Shown here one piece after another: positions 55,258 to 64,000 of a stretch of 64,000 bases of DNA (the stretch's first letter is position 1; the number at the start of each line of letters is the position of its first letter). The notes under the pieces were generated by a model, which was given only the letters and a program-made list of their open reading frames with translations, made no database searches and was not told the DNA's origin. Both the position numbers and the translations under genes were made by a program. Source of the stretch: Hordeum vulgare subsp. vulgare (Eukaryota; Streptophyta; Magnoliopsida; Poales; Poaceae); contig NC_058519.1 in the NCBI RefSeq assembly GCF_904849725.1, positions 106,504,881 to 106,568,880 of the forward strand. Direction: 5' to 3'.

Positions 55258-56788
55258 CCAGTATCACATGACGAGGAGATCGACCGAGAGAACCTGACCA
55301 ACCGGGAGCTCCATGCTAAATTTTAGCAAATGATGTCTGACAGGTACAGAATTTCGTGACCACCTTTGGAGAGGCCATGGACAAGCTCGAAGGTATGGAG
55401 AACAAATTCGACACCAAGATGACCGCCAAGTTCGGTGAGGTGCTTGCCTATTTACCACCACTAGTTGCAGCTTTTGTCCCTCTTCAACCACAACCACAAC
55501 CACAACGGCTACGAGCGCGACGTCTGCATGTCGGGCAAGTGCAGAATTTTGGTGTTGTTGCTACTACTGCTGCTGCTCCTCCTGCTAATACTACTGAGGT
55601 TTCTGTGGCTGAGTACAATGAGGAGTATGATTATGATTATGATGGTGATTACGATGTTGAGGGAGAGGTTGCTCCAGTTCAGCACCAGGAACAACAACCA
55701 ACACGACAAGCCGCCGGTCGTCCACATGGATACAATCGCAACGGTAGGGATGCACCACACCCTCAGGTACGGGATCATGACCATCTTCCTAAACTTAAAT
55801 TGAATATTCCTACTTTTGATGGTCGATATGTTCCTGATATATATCTTACTTGGGAGTTAGAAACAGAGCAACGTTTTACATGCTTGTAATTTCCTGAAGA
55901 TAGATGTGTTGCTGCTGCTGTTTGTTCTTTCACTAGTTTTGCTTGTGTTTGGTGGTCTGAATATTGTAGAATACATCATGCTAATATTCCAACTACTTGG
56001 CCTGCTTTGAAACTTCTATGCATACTCGTTGGGTTACACTATATAATCAATGTGAATTGCTTCAAAATTTGCAGTGTTTAAGACAAGGAAAAAAGTCTGT
56101 AGAAGCATATTATCAGGAATTACAAACTGTCATGATTAGATGTGGTATCGTTGAGGACAATGAAGCTATGCGTGCACGTTTTATGGGTGGATTAAATATA
56201 GATATTCACACTATTCTAGAATATAAGGATTATAACACTATCCCTCGTTTATTCCATCTTGCTTGCAAAGCTGGACGTGAAGTGGAGGATCGACATGCAT
56301 TAGCGAGAACTAATTTTTCTGCAGGTCGCACTTCCTCATGGACGCCACGAACCACACCTACTTCCACACGTCCTCTTGCATTAGCACCGCCTCCTTCAGC
56401 CGCCAGTTCCACCAGAGATACCAGGAATCAGGCCCCTGCACCACCCTTCGCCAAGAGCACACCTTCCAGGCCCGCACAGAGCTCTTCTTCATCCATGGCA
56501 TCCACACATCAAAGACATGAGGTTATTTGTCGTCGCTGTAAGGGTGGAGGTTATTATGCGAGAGAGTGCACATCCAAGCGCGTGATGATTATTACTGAGG
56601 ATGGTGAATATGACTCCGCCAGTGATTATGACGAGGAGACCCTGGCTCTTATTGCAAGTGAAGAATGGGGTGTTGATGATATTGAACAAGAGACACAATA
56701 CATGGCTGCTGACTATGCTGACATGTATGAAAGCTTAGTTGCTCAACGTGTTTTAAGTGTGCAGGTAACACAGGCTGAGAAAAATTAG
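55258..56788 (+). pseudogene. gag: Gag of the chromovirus-like element (broken)
   Basis: The likely start is ATG 55258 (M-P-V-S-H-D), with a TAG at 55324. The frame 55356-55889 holds an acidic Y-D-Y-D-Y-D stretch and then the Gag core (K-L-K-L-N-I-P-T-F-D-G ... Y-L-T-W-E-L-E-T-E-Q-R-F). After a stop and frameshift the Gag core continues from 55997 (Q-G-K-K-S-V-E-A-Y-Y-Q-E-L). The zinc knuckle at about 56530-56571 reads C-R-R-C-K-G-G-G-Y-Y-A-R-E-C: the histidine of CX2CX4HX4C is Tyr. Confidence 0.82.
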
Positions 56789-58947
56789 AAGCACAACTTG
56801 TTCCATATTAAGGGAGTGGTAAAGGAACGTTATGTTCGTATAATCATCGATTGAGGGAGTTGCAACAACTTAGCTAGCATGGAGATGGTGGAGAAGCTGT
56901 CTCTCACCACCAGACCACATCATCATCGTTATTATATCCAGTGGTTCAACAACAGTGGCAAGGTTAAGGTAACACGTACTGTTCGTGTGCATTTTAGCAT
57001 TGCTACATATTCTGATTTTGTTAATTGTGATGTGGTACCCATGCAAGCATGCTCCGTTTTACTTGGTAGACCATGGCAATTTGATAAAAATTATGTACAC
57101 CATGGTAGAACAAATCAGCATACTCATGTTCATAAGGATCAAAATATAACTTTTCTTCCTATGTCTCCTGAACATATTATGAAAGATGACATTGCTAGAG
57201 CTAGTAAAGCAAAACAAGACCTACATAAGAGTAAAAATCATATTGTAGCAAAGGAATTTGAGCAACACAATAAGCCTACTAAATCATCATCTAGTGTTGC
57301 CTCTGAAATAAAACTGAAGAGTGGTTGTTTACTTGCCACTAAATCTGATATTACTGATTTGGATATTACTACATGTGTTTGCTATGATTTTGTATGCAAA
57401 GGTGTATTATTTTTATTCGAGGACATGCCACCCTTTTTGCCTCCTGCTGTCATTAACATTTTGCAGGAGTTCACTGACGTCTTTCCACAAGACTTGCCAC
57501 CGGGATTACCACCTATTAGAGGGATTGTGCATAAGATTGACTTAATTACCGGTGCATCGCTACCCAACCGTGCACCATACCGTACCAATCCAAAGGAGAT
57601 TATGCGCCAAGTACAAGAGCTGCTCGACAAAGGTTATATACATGAATCTCTTAGTCCTTGTGTTGTTCATATTATTCTAGTGCCGAAAAGGATGGTACAT
57701 CGTGTATGTGTGTTGATTGTAGAGGCATTATTAATATTACTATTTGTTATCATCATCCTATTCCTAGGCTAGATGATATGCTTGATGAATTAAGTCGCTC
57801 TATAATTTTCTCCAAAGTTGATTTGCATTGTGGAGACCATCAAATTCACATGAAATTGGGAGATGAATGGAAAACGGCATTTAAAACTAAGTTTGGCTTA
57901 TATGAGTGGTTAGTTATGACTTTTGGATTGACTAATGCACCTAGCACTTTCATGAGATTAATGAATGCGGTTGTACTTGCTTTCATTGGATGATTTGTGG
58001 TAGTCTACTTTGATATTATACTAATTTATAGTAGATCTTTGGAGGAACACTTGGATCATTTGCGTGCTGTTTTTACTGTTCTACATGATGCACGTCTGTA
58101 TGGTAACCTTGGGAAGTGCACCTTTTGCACAGACCAAGTATCTTTTCTTGGCTATGTTGTTACTCCACAGGGAATTGAAGTTGACAAATCCAAGATTGAA
58201 GCTATTGAGAGTTGGCCACAGCCCAAAACGGTCACACAAGTGTGGAGTTTCCTTGGACTCGCCGGGTTTTATAGGCGTTTTGTGAGAGATTTCAGCACCA
58301 TTGCTGCACCTCTCAATGAGCTTACCAAGAAGGATGTGCCTTATTATTGGGGTACCGCACAGGAAGAAGCCTTCACGGCTTTGAAATATAAGTTAACACA
58401 TGCTCCTTTACTCCAACTTCCTGATTTTAATAAGACTTTCAAGCTTGAATGTGCTGCTAGTGGAATTGGATTAGGAGGTGTGTTATTACAAGATGGTAAG
58501 CCTGTTGCATACTTTTTTGAAAAATTAAGTGGGCCTAGTCTGAATTATTCTACTTATGATAAGGAATTATATGCTCTTGTTCGGACTTTGGAAACATGGC
58601 AACATTATTTATGGCCCAAAGAATTTGTCATCCATTCTGATCAGGAATCTTTGAAACATATTAGAAGTCAAGCAAAACTGAACCGTAGACATGCTAAATG
58701 GGTTGAATTCATTGAGACTTTCCCGTACGTCATTAAACACAAGAAGGGCAAAGAAAATGTTATTGTTGATGCTTTGTCTCGTCGTTATACTATGCTTTCA
58801 CAACTTGATTTTCAAATATTTGGTTTGGAGACCATCAAAGATCAATATGTGCATGATGCTGATTTCAAAGATGTGTTGGAGAATTGTAAAGAAGGGAGAA
58901 CATGGAACAAGTTCATCATTAATAATGGATTTGTGTTTCGTGCTAAC
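56789..58947 (+). pseudogene. pol: Protease, RT and RNase H of the chromovirus-like element (broken)
   Basis: The protease region has I-I-I-D then a stop where Gly/Ser is expected (56856). RT: P-P-G-L-P-P-I-R-G-I, a frameshift near 57690, C-V-D-C-R, F-S-K-V-D-L-H, F-G-L-T-N-A-P. A TGA at 57991 replaces an Arg codon. The catalytic box at 58006-58017 reads Y-F-D-I instead of Y-F-D-D, which would abolish RT activity. RNase H motifs follow ([31 protein letters not shown]). The frame is open until the solo LTR. Confidence 0.88.
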
Positions 58948-60469
58948 TGATACGTCCATTTTGCATCATGCTTTCATGTTGATATTTATCGCTTCTTGGG
59001 TTGTTATTTCACTTCACGGTACAATTCTTCTGCCTTTTCTCTCTTATTTTGCAAGGTTTACATGAAGAGGGAGAATGCCGGCAGCTGGAATTCTGGCCTG
59101 AAATTGGAGCAAGTTTGAGATACCTATTCTGCGCAACTCCAAACAACGTAAAAAATTAACGAGGATATTTTTCCTGATTTATAAAAAATATTGGGCCAAA
59201 GAAGTGCCAGAGGGGCGCCAGCAGGTGGCCACAAGCCTGCTAGGCGCGACCACCCCCCTGGCTGCGCCTAGGGGGCTTGTGGGCACCCAGCTGGCCCCCT
59301 GGCCCCCCTCTTCTGCTATATGAAGGGTTTTGTCCGGGAAAAAATCAAGAGGAGGCTTTTTCATGGATTCGCCGCCGCCACGAGGTGGAACTTGAGAAGA
59401 ACCAATCTAGAGCTCCGGCAGGATGATCCTGCCGGGGAAACTTCCCTCCCGGAGGGGGAAATCGTCGCCGTCATCACCAACACTCCTCTCATCGGAGGGG
59501 ACTCATCACCATCAACATATTCATCAGCACCATCTCATCTCCAAACCCTAGTTGATCACTTGTAACCAATCTCCGTCTCGCGACTCTGATTGGTACTTGT
59601 AAGGTTGCTAGTAGTGTTGATTACTCTTTGTAGTTGATGCTAGTTGGATTATTTGTCGAAAGAGTTCATGTTCAGATCTTTGATGCTACTCATTATCTCT
59701 CTGGTCATGAATATGATTATTCTTTGTGACTAGTTACTTTTGTTCCTGAGGACATGGGATAAGTCATGCTAATAGTAGTCATGTGAATTTGGTATTCGTT
59801 CGATATTTTGATGTGTTGTATGTTGTTTTTCCTCTAGTGGTGTTATGTGAACGTCGACTACATAACACTTCACCATTATTTGGGCCTAGAGGAAGGCATT
59901 GGGAAGTAGTAAGTATATGATGGGTTGCTAGAGTGACAGAAGCTTAAACCCTAGTTTATGCGTTGCTTCGTAAGGGGCTGATTTGGATCCACTAGTTTAA
60001 TGCTATGGTTAGACTTTGTCTTAATTCTTCTTTCGTAGTTGCGGATGCTTGCGAGAGGGGTTAATCATAAGTGGGATGTTTGTCCAAGTAAGGGCAGTAC
60101 CCAAGCACTGGTCCACCCACATATCAAACTATCAAAGTAACGAACGCGAATCATATGAACATGATGAAAACTAGCAAGATAGAAATTCCCGTGTGTCCTC
60201 GGGAGTGTTTTTCCTCCTATAAGACTTTGTCCAGGCTTGTCCCTTGCTACAAAAGGGATTGGGCCACTTTTCTGCACCATTGCTACTTTTGTTACTTGTT
60301 GCTTGCTACGGATCATCTCACCACACAATCACTTGTTACCGATAATTCAAGTGCTTGCAGATATTTCCTTGCTGAAAACCACTTGTCAGATCCTTCTGCT
60401 CCCCGTTGGGTTCGACACTCTTACTTATCGAAAGGACTACGATTGATCCCCTATACTTGTGGCTCATCA
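58948..60469 (+). repeat. Solo LTR (1522 bp) inside pol, perfect CTAAC duplication
   Basis: It starts TGATACGTCCATTTTGC and ends TGTGGCTCATCA. CTAAC flanks it (58943-58947, 60470-60474), and removing insert plus one CTAAC rejoins pol in frame (F-R-A-N to K-L-C-I-P). The LTR includes a tatataa-free promoter region, a GC-rich block at 59200-59500 and no internal domain. The start resembles Triticeae Gypsy LTRs of the TGATACGTCCATTTTG type (Fatima-like as I recall, unverified). Confidence 0.92.
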
Positions 60470-61910
60470 CTAACAAGCTATGCATTCCAGCTAGCTCCGT
60501 TCGTCTTTTGTTGTTAGAGGAGGCGCATGGAGGAGGATTGATGGGACACATTGGCGTAAAGAAGACGGAGGACATACTTGCTACACATTTCTTTTGGCCA
60601 AGGATGCGGCGGGATGTTGAGCGCTTTGTTGCTCGCTGCACGACATGTCAAAAAGCTAAGTTACGACTCAATCCTCATGGTCTATATATGCCTTTGCCTG
60701 TACCTAGTGTTCCTTGGGAGTATATATCTATGGACTTTGTTTAAGGCTTACCTAGAACAAAGAAGGGGAGGGATAGCATATTTGTTGTCGTGGACAGATT
60801 TTCAAAAATGGCACACTTTATACCATGTCATAAAAGTGATGATGCCGCTAATGTGGCAGATTTGTTCTTTCGTGAAATTATTCGCTTGCATGGTGTGCCA
60901 AATACGATTGTTTCAAATCATGATGCTAAATTTCTTAGCCACTTTTGGCGATGTTTATGGGCTAAGTTGGGGACAAAATTGCTTTTTAGTACTACATGTC
61001 ACCCCCAAACTGATGGACAAACTGAAGTAGTCAATATATCTTTGTCTACTATGCTTAGGGCTGTTTTGAAGAACAAACTAAAACTGTGGGAAGAATGCTT
61101 GCCTCATATTGAATTTGCTTATAATCGTTCGCTGCATTCTACTACAAATATGTGTCCTTTTGAAGTTCTGTATGGTTTCCTACCTCGTGCACCTATTGAT
61201 TTGTTACCTCTTCCATCTTCGGAGAAGGTTAAGTTTGATGCTAAAGAACATGCTGATTTGATATTAAAGATGCATGAGTTAACTAAGGAAAACATTGAGC
61301 GCATGAATGCTAAATGTAAACTTGCTGGAGATAAGGGTAGAAAACATGTTGTCTTTGCACCTGGAGATCTTGTTTGGTTGCATTTGCGTAAGGATAGGTT
61401 TCCTGATTTGCACAAGTCAAAGCTAATGCCGCGTGCTGATGGTCCTTTCAAAGTGTTAGAAAAATAAATGATAATGCATATAGACTTGAGCTGCCTGCAG
61501 ATTTTGGGGTTAGTCCCACTTTTAACATTACAGATTTGAAGCCATATTTGGGTGAGGAAGATGAGCTTTCGTCGAGGACGACTTCAGTTCAAGAACGCGA
61601 GGATGTTGAGGACATCAACACCATTGTTACACCCACAGCCCCAGCTGCTATACATACTGGACCAGTTACTAGAGCTCGTGCACGCCAATTGAATTACCGG
61701 GTACTTTCTTTTCTTGGGAATACTTCTAATGTCCATGAACATATGATGTTGCCTAAGTTAGATACTTTTGTTGTGCTCATGAATGAAGGACCTAACATGG
61801 ACAAGAAGGATATCCGTTCGAGCGGGATCAAGCATGGAGAAGAAGGTGCACGCGCGGGAGAGAACAATGGAGCTTCCACTGGCGATTTTCGCACTTTAAA
61901 GTCAAAATAA
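60470..61910 (+). pseudogene. pol: Integrase of the chromovirus-like element (broken)
   Basis: The N-terminal zinc domain is intact (E-A-H-G-G-G-L-M-G-H ... C-T-T-C). A TAA at 60742 follows M-D-F-V. The core continues in the frame from 60790: V-S-N-H-D-A-K has Asn where the second catalytic Asp is expected, while the Glu in Q-T-E-V-V-N is present. A frameshift lies near 61465. The C-terminal frame (L-K-P-Y-L-G-E-E-D, then T-R-A-R-A-R-Q-L) runs to the stop at 61908, inside the 3' LTR. Confidence 0.85.
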
Positions 61911-62523
61911 GGACATCATGAAGGCTTTGGACAAAATATTCAAGATGACACTTTGTATATTTCGTCCATAGGCTATTATAGGTGTTGTGCCACCTTATTT
62001 TTGGGTCAGGCCCGTGTAATTTCGAAATAACATAATACAGGCTATTTTTAGAGTCTGTATGTGTGGGGAAACCGAGTTTAGGGCTGTTTTCGGACCCCTC
62101 CTCCAAGGGTCACGAAATTGCCTCCCTATTCCCTCATATATACAACCCTTAGGGCAATGTTTAGACTTGGGTTTTGTTTAGATTACAAGTTCTCCATAGC
62201 TGCAACTTCGCGTTCTTTGTTTGTGTTCTACGACCAGACAAAGGCGTCACAGAACCCCACCTTCTTCAATAAAGCTTTCCTCTTATATTCGCAATATCTT
62301 GATTGCATCTTAGTTTCTTTCTTGTTCTTCGTTTGCGTGCAGGAAACAGACCTTCGTGGTCAGGTTGATCATGCTCCGGTGTGGTCAATAACCTCTCGAA
62401 GTTGGTTTAGCGATTGCTAAGGCGCGACGTCCTCACAGGTTCATAGTCGGATCGTCAAAGTCGACTCTGCCAAAACGATACCCGCGATCTCATCGAAAGA
62501 CAGGAACAACTTCGCCTCTATCA
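61604..62523 (+). repeat. 3' LTR of the chromovirus-like element (920 bp)
   Basis: It pairs with 52984-53899. The start TGTTGAGGAC corresponds to TGATGAGGAC in the solo copy, and the end is CTCTATCA. The right flank tcgga corresponds to ccgga at 53900. TATA-like 'catatataca' lies near 62135. The first ~305 bp are also the 3' end of the pol reading frame. Confidence 0.8.
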
Positions 62524-64000
62524 TCGGAGGCACGGGAGGACCAACAACGTATGAACAAAAAAGACGGCATGCATCCAAAGCAGTATCAAGGTCCTGCCAG
62601 CTACACTATTACAAAAGCAGAGAAGGAAATCTTTTTTGAATGCCTGCTCAGTATCAAGGTCCCGTCTAGCTTCTCGTCGAATATAAAGGGAATAATAAAT
62701 ATGGCAGAGAACAAATTCCAGAACCTAAAGTCTCCGGACTGCCAAGTCATTATGATGCAACTTCTTCCGGTTGCATTGAGGGGACTTCTACCAAGAAATG
62801 TTCGATTAGCTATTGCGAAGCTATGTGCATTCCTCAATTCAATTTCTCAGAAGGTAACCTATCCAGAAATCCTACCAAGGTTACTAAATGATTTGGTCCA
62901 ATGTCTTGTCAGTTTCGAGTTGGTGTTCCCACCAGCCTTCTTCAATATTATGACGCACGTCCTAGTTCACCTAGTCAACAAGATTACCATTCTAGGTCAT
63001 GTATTTATACACAATATGTTCCCCTTTGAGAGGTTCATGGAATTCTTAAAGACATATGTTCATAACCATGCTAGGCCGGAAGGAGGCATCTCCAAGGGCC
63101 ATGAAACAGATGAGGTCATTGGATTTTGTGTTGACTTTATTCATGACATTAAACCGATTTGTTCCCCTCAATCACGGCATGAGGGGAGACTGAGTGGAAA
63201 AGGCACGCTAGGACCAAACTCAACAATATGTAGGGACAAGCATTCTTGGGTGCAAGCACACTACACAGTTCTACAGAATTCTACCCTGGTGACCCCGTAT
63301 ATCAAAGAACATAAGAATATTCTACGCTCCAAACACCCGGAGCAATCTAACGAATGGATTACACGTGTACACATCAGGACTTCCAGCAGTTGGTTGCAAA
63401 CACATCTCATGGGTAACAACATTGTTGGAGATGACATGTACTTGTTGGCCACGACACTATCTTTGACTGTATTAACTTTCAAAGGGTACGAGATAAATGG
63501 AGATGCATTTTACACGATCGCCCAAGATAAAAAAAGAGAACCAACCAAAACAGTGGTGTCCCCTTTGATGCAGCAAACACCAATAGGCCAAAGGACACAT
63601 ATTATGGTTACATAGAGGAGATATCAGAACTTGACTATGGGAAAGATTTGAAAGTCCCTTTGTTTCGGTGCAAATGGGTCAATCTGAAAAGAGGTGGGGT
63701 AAAGGAAGATCCGCGGTACAGAATGAAAATAGTGGATATCAACAATCTTGGGTACACAGACGAACCATTCATCCTAGCCAATGATGTGGTGCAGGTTTTC
63801 TATCTGAAGGATGTGTCTACCAAACCGAGAAAAAGAAAAGATAAGGACGCGAATGCATTGTACGATGAGCCAAAGCGCCACATAGTTCTTTCAGGAAAAA
63901 GAAACAACATGGGAGTGGAGGACAAGACAGACATGTCTCAATATTATGCAAAGTTTCATGAAATTCCTCCCTTCAAAGTGAAGGTTGGCCCAAGCATCCT
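62524..64000 (+). pseudogene. TNP2-type transposase, C-terminal half (second copy), runs off the window
   Basis: The frame 62551-63615 gives M-H-P-K-Q-Y-Q-G-P-A-S-Y, then DUF4218 (L-L-P-V-A-L-R-G-L-L-P, P-P-A-F-F-N-I-M-T-H-V-L-V-H-L-V, F-P-F-E-R-F-M, R-P-E-G-G-I). A frameshift near 63550 moves the DUF4216 region (Y-Y-G-Y-I-E-E, L-F-R-C-K-W-V-N, F-I-L-A-N-D-V-V-Q-V-F-Y) into another frame to about 63850. The end (M-G-V-E-D-K-T-D-M-S) matches the fragment at 40213. Apart from the frameshift this half is well preserved. Confidence 0.82.

Larger units (their letters stand above)
54398..62523 (+). mobile_element. Chromovirus-like Gypsy element lacking its 5' LTR
   Basis: The internal region with gag, protease, RT, RNase H and integrase is followed by a 920-bp 3' LTR whose right flank is TNP2 sequence. 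No LTR or primer site lies at its left end; it abuts the TNP2 fragment near 54398. The pol frame runs about 305 bp into the 3' LTR. That feature, and a C-terminal T-R-A-R-A-R segment, are reminiscent of the CRM (centromeric) chromoviruses, but I cannot confirm the clade. A solo LTR sits inside it at 58948-60469. Confidence 0.8.
50460..64000 (+). mobile_element. Large CACTA transposon, 5' part; runs off the window
   Basis: The left end CACTAGTAGAAAACAAGGC follows the possible duplication triplet tga (50457-50459). Subterminal repeats (50490-50745), a TATA-like tatatata (50757-50764) and a leader shared with the 39721 CACTA ('cacatgag.tgtttgatgaaatgcccgagccacactta') lead into a TNP2-type transposase gene. 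That gene is split by a solo LTR and then by a chromovirus-like body. The right end is not in the window. Confidence 0.85.

Noticed and set aside
59179..59565. Two GC-rich frames in the 58948-60469 insert as genes
   Set aside because: They lie wholly inside a solo LTR with exact duplication. GC-rich leader sequence is normal in this LTR type.

Overview
This window looks like intergenic DNA from a large grass genome, most likely the Triticeae (wheat, Aegilops, barley, rye). That is an inference from remembered family resemblance: Gypsy LTRs beginning TGATACGTCTCCAACG or TGATACGTCCATTTTG, and CACTA elements with 'cccggttggt..accaaccggga' subterminal repeats. I see no bacterial gene organisation and no convincing host gene. 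Almost every base can be assigned to transposable elements nested inside one another.

Layout. (1) 1-13018: a tandem head-to-tail array of one LTR retrotransposon, LTR-internal-LTR-internal-LTR-internal, period about 5.59 kb. It has 3.39-kb LTRs, a tRNA-Met-type primer site, and a 2.2-kb internal region that carries only a Gag-like ORF with up to five zinc knuckles and no pol. (2) 13019-17165: the 3' part of a Gypsy element of the TGATACGTCTCC type, with a 557-bp solo LTR nested in it (perfect GTCTT duplication). (3) 17166-19032: a second Gypsy remnant, then a probable Mutator-like fragment. (4) 19033-37548: a minus-strand Gypsy element of the same group, split by a complete 15.6-kb chromovirus (19286-34880, GTTTT duplication, LTRs of about 5 kb, gag-pol with chromodomain, now a pseudogene). 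(5) 37557-38500: a hAT-like non-autonomous element. (6) 38501-50459: a plus-strand Gypsy element of the same group, interrupted by a 6.56-kb CACTA (39721-46277, TAA duplication) and a smaller CACTA-like element (46477-48453). (7) 50460 to the window end: a second, larger CACTA whose TNP2-type transposase gene is split by a solo LTR (52984-53899) and then by the body of a chromovirus-like element (54398-62523), which itself holds a 1522-bp solo LTR (58948-60469, perfect CTAAC duplication).

How they work together. The autonomous parts (Gag, protease, RT, RNase H and integrase of the two chromoviruses; TNP2 transposase of the CACTA) are all broken by stops, frameshifts or lost catalytic residues. 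Many of the stops fit single C-to-T or G-to-A changes, as expected in methylated repeats. The most intact coding region is the gag of the second unit of the tandem array (7237-8298); that element would need RT and integrase in trans.

I did not find a clear new molecular system. The most unusual structures are: the tandem gag-only multi-knuckle retroelement array; two tRNA-like A-box/B-box modules embedded in both 5-kb LTRs; the same CACTA target site appearing twice next to two LTRs of one family; and a chimeric CACTA that fuses a deleted TNP2 half to a second element's gene with an Ulp1-type cysteine protease domain. All identity figures are hand-compared samples, not computed alignments.
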